NCBI GenBank assembly: GCA_946409475.1
Contig: CAMJWQ010000081.1
Span: 1-11,412, forward strand
Origin: an uncultured Lachnospiraceae bacterium
Lineage (GTDB): Bacteria > Bacillota > Clostridia > Lachnospirales > Lachnospiraceae
DNA length: 11,412 nt
Reading direction: 5' to 3'
Shown here: positions 6,638 through 11,412 of the stretch, in pieces
How positions within the stretch are numbered: the stretch's first letter is position 1
Layout: every line of letters begins with the position of its first letter
The notes under the pieces: generated by a model
The model's database searches: none
Seen by the model: only the letters and a program-made list of their open reading frames with translations
Told to the model about the DNA's origin: nothing
Position numbers and translations under genes: made by a program

Positions 6638-7078
6638 ATGGAAACAATTACATGGTTAGTGATTTTAATAATAATGCTCGTGATAGAAATCATTACTTTG
6701 GGATTGACAACTATTTGGTTTGCAGGCGGTGCGTTGATCGCCTTTATCGGAGCATTGTTTGGTGCACCCATATTTGTACAGATTTTACTGTTTTTAGTGG
6801 TTTCCATTGTTTTATTATGGAGTACGCGGCCCATAGCGGTTAAATACATTAATAAAAGCAGAACGAAAACAAATGTGGAAGGTATTATAGGCATGACGGC
6901 TATCGTTACTGAGGATATTGATAATTTGCATGGAAAAGGTCTGGTTAATTTAAAGGGGCAGATTTGGACGGCCAGAACCAGGAGGGAAGATATGGCTGTT
7001 CCTAAGGATACGCAGGTGGTTGTCCTGGCTGTTGACGGTGTTAAACTCATTGTAGAGGAGAAAAAGGAGGATTTATAA
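6638..7078 (+). CDS. NfeD-family membrane protein with C-terminal OB-fold domain
   Basis: This short NfeD-type protein (146 residues) has three hydrophobic segments at about 5-22, 26-43 and 46-64 and a soluble C-terminal region at about 75-140. In the family that region is an OB-fold; here it holds EGIIGMTAIVTEDI and GQIWTARTR. NfeD proteins are encoded beside stomatin/SPFH proteins and are thought to act with them in membrane organisation. This short form lacks the serine protease domain of long NfeD proteins. The ATG at 6638 is preferred to the one at 6611 because AAGAGGGA (6623-6630) sits seven bases before it, and the extra nine residues would put charged sequence before the first helix. 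The SPFH gene follows after a single base. Confidence 0.88.
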   Translation: METITWLVILIIMLVIEIITLGLTTIWFAGGALIAFIGALFGAPIFVQILLFLVVSIVLLWSTRPIAVKYINKSRTKTNVEGIIGMTAIVTEDIDNLHGKGLVNLKGQIWTARTRREDMAVPKDTQVVVLAVDGVKLIVEEKKEDL

Positions 7079-7079
7079 A

Positions 7080-8000
7080 ATGGAAATAGTTGCGATTGTA
7101 TTAATTGCGCTGATTTTAATTATTTTGGCATCCTGTGTAAAAATAGTACCGCAGGCTCATGCCATGATTTTGGAGAGATTGGGAGGCTATCAGACAACAT
7201 GGTCGGTAGGTGTTCATTTTAAAATCCCATTTATTGACCGTGTGGCAAAGAAAATAAATTTAAAGGAGCAGGTGGTGGATTTTGCACCACAGCCTGTTAT
7301 TACAAAAGATAATGTTACCATGAGAATTGATACCGTTGTATTCTTTCAGATAACGGATCCTAAATTATTTGCCTATGGTGTGGAAAATCCTATTATGGCC
7401 ATTGAGAATCTAACGGCAACAACATTAAGAAATATTATTGGTGATATGGAGCTTGACCAGACTTTAACCTCAAGGGAGGTAATTAATACAAAAATGAGAG
7501 CTTCTCTGGATGAAGCAACGGACCCTTGGGGTATTAAAGTGAACAGAGTGGAACTTAAAAATATAATTCCTCCTGCTGCCATTCAGGATGCTATGGAAAA
7601 GCAAATGAAGGCGGAAAGGGAAAGAAGAGAGTCAATCCTTAGAGCGGAAGGAGAAAAGACTGCTACCGTACTTGTAGCGGAAGGTAAAAAGGCATCTGTG
7701 ATTCTGGATGCGGAGGCGGAAAAGCAGGCAGCTATTTTACGTGCCGAAGCGCAGAAGGAAAAAATGATTAGAGAAGCAGAGGGACAGGCAAAAGCGATTC
7801 TTGATATTCAGCAGGCTACGGCGGATGGCCTCCGTTTCATAAAAGAGGCAGGTGCGGATGCTGCGGTACTGCAATTAAAGAGTTTGGAGGCATTTGCAAA
7901 GGCAGCGGACGGGAATGCTACAAAGATTATCATTCCCTCGGATTTACAAGGCTTAGCCGGCCTTGCCACTTCTTTTGCAGAAATTGTTAAAAAAGAATAG
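7080..8000 (+). CDS. SPFH/band 7 protein, stomatin/QmcA-like
   Basis: This is a membrane-anchored SPFH (stomatin/prohibitin/flotillin) scaffold protein of 306 residues, the usual size for QmcA/paraslipin-type members. It has a single N-terminal membrane helix (about 1-20) and a band 7 domain (about 20-180). That domain contains VPQAHAMILERLGGY, VDFAPQPVITKDNVTM and WGIKVNRVELKNI. An Ala/Glu/Lys-rich coiled coil follows (about 180-250, repeated RAEGEK/AEAEKQ units), then a hydrophobic C-terminal tail with IIIPSDLQGLAGL. Family members oligomerise and organise membrane microdomains or modulate membrane proteases. The specific client here is unknown. The ribosome binding site AAAGGAGG (7063-7070) lies in the end of nfeD. 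One gene pair, one terminator. Confidence 0.9.
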   Translation: MEIVAIVLIALILIILASCVKIVPQAHAMILERLGGYQTTWSVGVHFKIPFIDRVAKKINLKEQVVDFAPQPVITKDNVTMRIDTVVFFQITDPKLFAYGVENPIMAIENLTATTLRNIIGDMELDQTLTSREVINTKMRASLDEATDPWGIKVNRVELKNIIPPAAIQDAMEKQMKAERERRESILRAEGEKTATVLVAEGKKASVILDAEAEKQAAILRAEAQKEKMIREAEGQAKAILDIQQATADGLRFIKEAGADAAVLQLKSLEAFAKAADGNATKIIIPSDLQGLAGLATSFAEIVKKE

Positions 8001-8072
8001 GTGTTATGAAAGTGCTGCAGGCCCCTTAAGAATTACCCACTTTGTTCCTATAAGGAAACCTAAAATATGATG

Positions 8073-8110
8073 AAGGAATTTCTTATGTAAGTAGGAAATT
8101 CCTTGTTTTT
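8073..8110 (+). terminator. Intrinsic terminator after the nfeD-SPFH operon
   Basis: AAGGAATTTC (8073-8082) pairs perfectly with GAAATTCCTT (8095-8104) around a 12-nt loop and is followed by GTTTTT. It lies about 70 nt after the SPFH stop. A smaller AT-rich palindrome, TTCCTATAAGGAA (8045-8057), precedes it. Confidence 0.82.
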
Positions 8111-8124
8111 AATTCATGACATGT

Positions 8125-8142
8125 GAGACTGCCTGCAGACTC
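8125..8142. repeat. Small imperfect inverted repeat upstream of the patatin gene
   Basis: GAGACTGC and GCAGACTC flank a 2-base centre, with 7 of 8 positions symmetric. It lies about 60 bp before the patatin start, in a stretch where I could not find a convincing promoter. It could be a protein-binding site or chance. The loop is too short for a stable hairpin. Confidence 0.25.
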
Positions 8143-8201
8143 AGCCTGTTTAATTTATAAGAGATACCTCGTTTTAGTTAAATGTGATAGGAGAGGTTGG
8201 T

Positions 8202-9371
8202 ATGCAGCCTGTACTGGATTTAAGTAAGGAATATGGAATTGTACTGGAAGGTGGCGGAGCCAGGGGAGCTTATCAGATTGGGGCATGGAAGGCACTGAAG
8301 GAAGCGGGGGTTAAGATAAAAGGTGTTGCGGGTACCAGTGTTGGCGCATTAAATGGAGCCCTTATCTGTATGGGCGATGTGGAAAGGGCCGAATATTTAT
8401 GGGAAAACATTACATTTTCGCAAGTCATGAATGTAGATGACGAGAAAATGATAGAATTATTCCATAAGCAGGTTCCAAGCCATGAGGCTTTAGTGGAGAT
8501 TTTAAGGATTATACGTGAGGGTGGGGCCGATATAACTCCCTTAAAAAAATTAATTGCCGATAATATTGATGAGGATTACATCCGAAACGGCAGTATAGAG
8601 TTTTATCTGCTCACTTTTTCCCTGACAGATTTTAAACATCTGGATGTGGATGTGAAGGAAATTGAAAAAGGGCTCCTTCATGACTATTTATTAGCCAGCA
8701 GTTATTTACCGGTATTTAAAAATGAAAAGCTGCATGGCAAAAAGTACATGGACGGAGGGGCTATTAATAATGTACCCTTAGGTTCTCTTGTTGACAGGAA
8801 TTATAAAGATATTATAGTGATACGGATCTTCGGCATCGGACACGAAAAAAAAGTGAAAATCCCCCAGGGCGTAACGGTTTATCAAATAGAACCCCAAATT
8901 AATCTGGGAAGAATATTATATTTTGAAGGAAAAAGGAGTAAAAAAAATATTCTGGCAGGGTATTATGATACGAATAGATTTCTTTATGGACTGGAGGGTA
9001 AAATTTATTATCTCCTGCAGAACCATGATGAGTTGTTTTACGTAAATAAGCTATTAAGTATTTCGGAGACAATGAGAGAAAAGCTGGCTGAAATCTATAA
9101 GCTTCCTTTAACCGGTATGAATCTTCGAACCTTGTTGGAATATATATATCCTTCCATAGCCGTCACTCTGAAACTGAAGAAGGATTGGAATTATACATTT
9201 TTATGTGTCTCCATGCTGGAGGCCAGCGCAAAATTTTATAAAATTTACAAATACTGTATTTATACGACAGAGGATTTATGGAAAAAGATTAAGGATAAAT
9301 CGGCAGGCTGTAAAAAAGACGACATACCTGTTTTTGCTCAGATAATAACAGATATCCGATTTATAGAATAA
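8202..9371 (+). CDS. Patatin-like phospholipase family protein
   Basis: This is a predicted lipid acyl hydrolase with a Ser-Asp dyad, 389 residues long. The oxyanion-hole motif GGGARGAYQIG is at 17-27, the nucleophile elbow GTSVG at 44-48 with Ser46, and the second catalytic residue Asp184 in MDGGAINNVPLG. The catalytic domain ends near 215. The remaining roughly 170 residues, rich in Lys, Tyr and Leu, match nothing I recognise and make the protein longer than compact bacterial RssA-type patatins. There is no signal peptide, so it is probably cytoplasmic or peripheral to the membrane. ATG 8202 is preferred to the GTG at 8184 because AGGAGAGG (8189-8196) lies between them at the right spacing. 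argF starts 27 nt after the stop and is probably cotranscribed. The substrate is unknown. Confidence 0.87.
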   Translation: MQPVLDLSKEYGIVLEGGGARGAYQIGAWKALKEAGVKIKGVAGTSVGALNGALICMGDVERAEYLWENITFSQVMNVDDEKMIELFHKQVPSHEALVEILRIIREGGADITPLKKLIADNIDEDYIRNGSIEFYLLTFSLTDFKHLDVDVKEIEKGLLHDYLLASSYLPVFKNEKLHGKKYMDGGAINNVPLGSLVDRNYKDIIVIRIFGIGHEKKVKIPQGVTVYQIEPQINLGRILYFEGKRSKKNILAGYYDTNRFLYGLEGKIYYLLQNHDELFYVNKLLSISETMREKLAEIYKLPLTGMNLRTLLEYIYPSIAVTLKLKKDWNYTFLCVSMLEASAKFYKIYKYCIYTTEDLWKKIKDKSAGCKKDDIPVFAQIITDIRFIE

Positions 9372-9398
9372 GTACATCAATATATGGGAGGAATTAAT

Positions 9399-10346
9399 AT
9401 GAATTTAAAAGGCAGAAGCTTTTTAACTCTGAAAGACTTTAGCAAGGATGAAATTGAATATTTATTGGAATTAGCGGCGCATTTAAAGAATAAGAAAAAA
9501 AGAGGGATACTGGGGGATGCCCTGAAGGGTAAGAATATTGCCCTTATTTTCGAAAAACCCTCAACAAGGACCCGGTGCGCCTTTACCATAGGCTGCATTG
9601 ATGAAGGGGCACATCCTGAATATCTTGGTAAAAATGATATTCAGCTGGGTCACAAGGAAAGCATTGAGGATACGGCCCGTGTCATGGGCAGAATGTTTGA
9701 CGGGATTGAATTCCGGGGATTTAAACATGAAACAGTCGAAAAGTTAGCAAAGTACAGTAATGTACCTGTTTGGAACGGTTTAACGGACCGGTATCACCCC
9801 ACACAAATTCTGGCGGATTTATTGACATTAAAGGAACAGTTTGGTTATTTGCAGGGTCTTCATTTTGTATACATTGGTGACGGCAGGAATAATATGGCGA
9901 ACAGCCTGATGATCGGATGTACAAAATTAGGTGTCCACTGTACCATTTTAGCACCTAAAGCCTTATGGCCGGATGAAGAGCTTGTTGCATTATGCCATTC
10001 CTATGCTGAAATCACGGGATGTGAGCTTCAAATAACGGAGGATATGGAAAAGATAGTCGGTGCAGATGCTGTTTATACCGATGTTTGGTGTTCCATGGGT
10101 GAAGAAGAGAAAGCAGCGGAAAGAATTGCCTTATTAAAACCTTATCAGGTAAATAAGAGCCTCATGGAAAAAACAGGAAAACCATCTGCCGTTTTTATGC
10201 ATTGTCTTCCTGCCGTTAAGGGAAATGAAGTGACGGAGGAGGTTTTTGAAAAGCATGCCGAGGTAATATTCGATCAGGCAGAAAACCGTCTTCATACGAT
10301 TAAGGCGGTAATGGTCGCAACCTTATCGGATTATAGAATGGATTGA
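9399..10346 (+). CDS. argF: Ornithine carbamoyltransferase
   Basis: This enzyme joins carbamoyl phosphate and ornithine to give citrulline in arginine biosynthesis, or runs in reverse in the arginine deiminase pathway. It is 315 residues. The carbamoyl-phosphate motif STRTR is at 55-59, followed by GHKESIEDTARVMGRM, HPTQ, and the ornithine-side motifs DVWCSMG (Ser232-Gly234) and HCLP (268-271). The SMG motif separates it from putrescine carbamoyltransferases. The N-terminal two thirds resemble E. coli ArgI/ArcB-type enzymes, but the long loop they carry after HCLPA is absent, as in Bacillus ArgF. ATG 9399 is chosen over ATG 9384 because GGGAGG (9386-9391) lies seven bases before it. No other arginine gene or clear ARG box is nearby, so direction is undecided, with anabolic more likely. 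Confidence 0.93.
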   Translation: MNLKGRSFLTLKDFSKDEIEYLLELAAHLKNKKKRGILGDALKGKNIALIFEKPSTRTRCAFTIGCIDEGAHPEYLGKNDIQLGHKESIEDTARVMGRMFDGIEFRGFKHETVEKLAKYSNVPVWNGLTDRYHPTQILADLLTLKEQFGYLQGLHFVYIGDGRNNMANSLMIGCTKLGVHCTILAPKALWPDEELVALCHSYAEITGCELQITEDMEKIVGADAVYTDVWCSMGEEEKAAERIALLKPYQVNKSLMEKTGKPSAVFMHCLPAVKGNEVTEEVFEKHAEVIFDQAENRLHTIKAVMVATLSDYRMD

Positions 10347-10360
10347 AAAGGGTCGGACAT

Positions 10361-10618
10361 ATGAAAATAAAATGCCAAATGCTACTGAATATCATAAATA
10401 TGATGATATGCTTTATTATTTTGTTATTAGCCATTATCTATTTTAGCGGGCCTGAAAAAAAGGAAGCGTTATTCCCCGTTATGTATTTGCTGGGGGCTTT
10501 ATTATCCCTTCTAAACGGTGTAAAGGCTTATAAGGGGAAAAATAAAGTGTTAGCAATTATGTTTATTTTATTAATGGTTTTTCTGGTAATTATTGCGGCC
10601 ATATCCTTTTTTGCATAA
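10361..10618 (+). CDS. Small membrane protein of unknown function
   Basis: I do not recognise this protein. It is 85 residues with three predicted membrane segments, at about 9-29, 36-52 and 63-84, separated by short charged loops (SGPEKKE and KAYKGKNK). It starts 14 nt after argF. ATG 10361 is supported by AAAAGGG (10346-10352). An in-frame TTG at 10343, overlapping the argF stop as TTGA, is the alternative and would add six residues. Clean hydrophobic periodicity and tight packing suggest a real gene. Its role, if any, in the argF transcript is unknown. Confidence 0.72.
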   Translation: MKIKCQMLLNIINMMICFIILLLAIIYFSGPEKKEALFPVMYLLGALLSLLNGVKAYKGKNKVLAIMFILLMVFLVIIAAISFFA

Positions 10619-10633
10619 CAATGATGACAACAG

Positions 10634-10650
10634 AAAAACAGCATGTTTTT
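10634..10650 (+). terminator. Possible weak terminator before birA
   Basis: AAAAACA (10634-10640) and TGTTTTT (10644-10650) form a perfect 7-bp inverted repeat around a 3-nt loop, ending in five Ts. The stem is almost all A-T, so it would be weak on the + strand. It could equally be an operator or chance. Confidence 0.3.
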
Positions 10651-10695
10651 AATATGAAAATTTATGCAATGCAGCGCCGGTATTAGGAGGGAAAA

Positions 10696-11412
10696 ATGAA
10701 AACAAGAGTATTAGCGGCCTTAAAAAAATCCAATACATATATATCCGGTCAGGAACTGAGTGAGCTTCTGGGCGTTTCGCGTACGGCCATATGGAAGGTT
10801 ATAAAACAGTTAAAGGAAGAAGGATATCATATTGAGGCATTTCAAAATAAAGGATATCGTCTTGTTTCCTCGCCGGACATTTTATCGGTAAGTGAAATTG
10901 CCAGTGATATGCAGACAAGCATTATGGGTAAAAGCATTTACTATTATGATGAGGTTGGTTCTACAAATAATACGGCAAAACAATTGGCGGATGAAGGTGC
11001 ATTGCACGGTACCCTGGTTGTGGCAGAAAAACAGGCGGCCGGAAAAGGAAGAAGGGGGCGCACCTGGCAGTCACCTCCCGGTACCGGTATATTTATGAGC
11101 CTATTGATAAAACCGGATTTTTCACCTGAAAATGCCTCCATGCTGACCTTGATAATGGGACTGGCGGTGGCCAAGGCGATAGAAGAGATGACCGATCATA
11201 AAGTCTGGATAAAATGGCCCAATGATGTCGTTATGAACGAAAAGAAGATATGCGGAATCCTTACGGAGATGAGCGCCGAAATGGATTATATTAACCATAT
11301 TGTAATCGGTGTGGGTATTAATGTATCCAATAAAATATTTCCAAGAGAAATTGAAGATACGGCAAGCTCCATATGGAAAGAAAGTAATATTATCATAAAG
11401 AGAAGTCTTATC
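10696..11412 (+). CDS. birA: Bifunctional biotin-[acetyl-CoA-carboxylase] ligase/biotin repressor BirA (3' end outside window)
   Basis: This protein attaches biotin to carboxylases through biotinyl-5'-AMP and, in this class, also represses biotin genes. The first 239 codons are present and open to the window edge; the usual length is about 320-330. An N-terminal winged helix domain (about 1-60) contains SGQELSELLGVSRTAIWKVI and ends NKGYRL, marking the regulatory (class II) type. The ligase core follows. GKGRRGRTW (116-124) is the biotinyl-AMP binding loop, KWPND is at 173-177, and KICGILTE begins at Lys184, the expected adenylation-site lysine. The ATG has AGGAGGG at 10685-10691. A 77-nt gap separates it from the small membrane protein gene. 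No biotin genes or recognisable BirA operator are visible here. Confidence 0.93.
   Translation, partial: MKTRVLAALKKSNTYISGQELSELLGVSRTAIWKVIKQLKEEGYHIEAFQNKGYRLVSSPDILSVSEIASDMQTSIMGKSIYYYDEVGSTNNTAKQLADEGALHGTLVVAEKQAAGKGRRGRTWQSPPGTGIFMSLLIKPDFSPENASMLTLIMGLAVAKAIEEMTDHKVWIKWPNDVVMNEKKICGILTEMSAEMDYINHIVIGVGINVSNKIFPREIEDTASSIWKESNIIIKRSLI

Noticed and set aside
6862..6870. AACGAAAAC within nfeD, similar to half of the mal operator
   Set aside because: Short match inside a coding region far from any mal promoter; expected by chance in AT-rich DNA.
6604..7050. 148-codon minus-strand open frame opposite nfeD
   Set aside because: nfeD on the + strand has a promoter, ribosome binding site and family features; the antisense frame has none.
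10621..10686. 21-codon open frame MMTTEKQHVFNMK... whose stop overlaps the birA ribosome binding site
   Set aside because: No ribosome binding site precedes it and it shows no leader-peptide codon bias; probably chance, although the stop overlap could allow coupling to birA.
1..11412. Search for tRNA/rRNA genes, CRISPR arrays, insertion sequences, phage genes, toxin-antitoxin pairs and riboswitches
   Set aside because: No cloverleaf, regularly spaced repeats, transposase or integrase motifs, or recognised riboswitch cores were seen by eye. Covariance-model searches would be needed to exclude weak RNA elements.

Overview
The window looks like a chromosomal segment from a low-GC, Gram-positive anaerobe of the class Clostridia, most likely a Lachnospiraceae-type organism. 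This is inferred from AT-rich DNA, strong AGGAGG-type ribosome binding sites, intrinsic terminators, sigma-A promoters, a binding protein with a Gram-positive lipoprotein signal, and the SH3b plus SleB-type hydrolase architecture. All recognised genes lie on the + strand. There are no tRNA or rRNA genes, CRISPR arrays or mobile elements.

Region 1 (1-5129) is a maltodextrin uptake and breakdown operon. A regulatory region (1-189) holds an extended -10 promoter flanked by two nearly identical LacI-family-like operators 130 bp apart, with an inverted half copy at the predicted transcription start. It drives malE (lipoprotein binding protein), malF and malG (permease subunits) and an intracellular neopullulanase/cyclomaltodextrinase-type enzyme of family GH13. 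No ATPase gene (malK/msmX) is present, so the importer must borrow one encoded elsewhere. A strong stem-loop sits between malE and malF. The amylase reading frame is broken once, near 4144. The missing base is best explained as a one-nucleotide deletion. However, the site also carries a correctly phased T-TTT-TTT heptamer and a GTGA stop/start overlap, so recoding or a two-piece enzyme cannot be excluded from sequence alone.

Region 2 (5130-6513) is a single gene with its own consensus promoter and terminator. It encodes a secreted cell-wall hydrolase with two SH3b domains and a SleB/CwlJ-type catalytic domain.

Region 3 (6563-8110) is a two-gene membrane operon, an NfeD-family protein followed by a stomatin/QmcA-type SPFH protein, with its own promoter and terminator.

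Region 4 (8202-11412, running off the window) is a closely packed set: a patatin-like phospholipase with an unexplained C-terminal half, ornithine carbamoyltransferase (argF), a small three-helix membrane protein, and the first 239 codons of birA (bifunctional biotin ligase/repressor). They may be cotranscribed, but no pathway obviously links them.

I see no clearly new multi-gene system. The items most worth checking are the break in the amylase gene and the operator layout upstream of malE.
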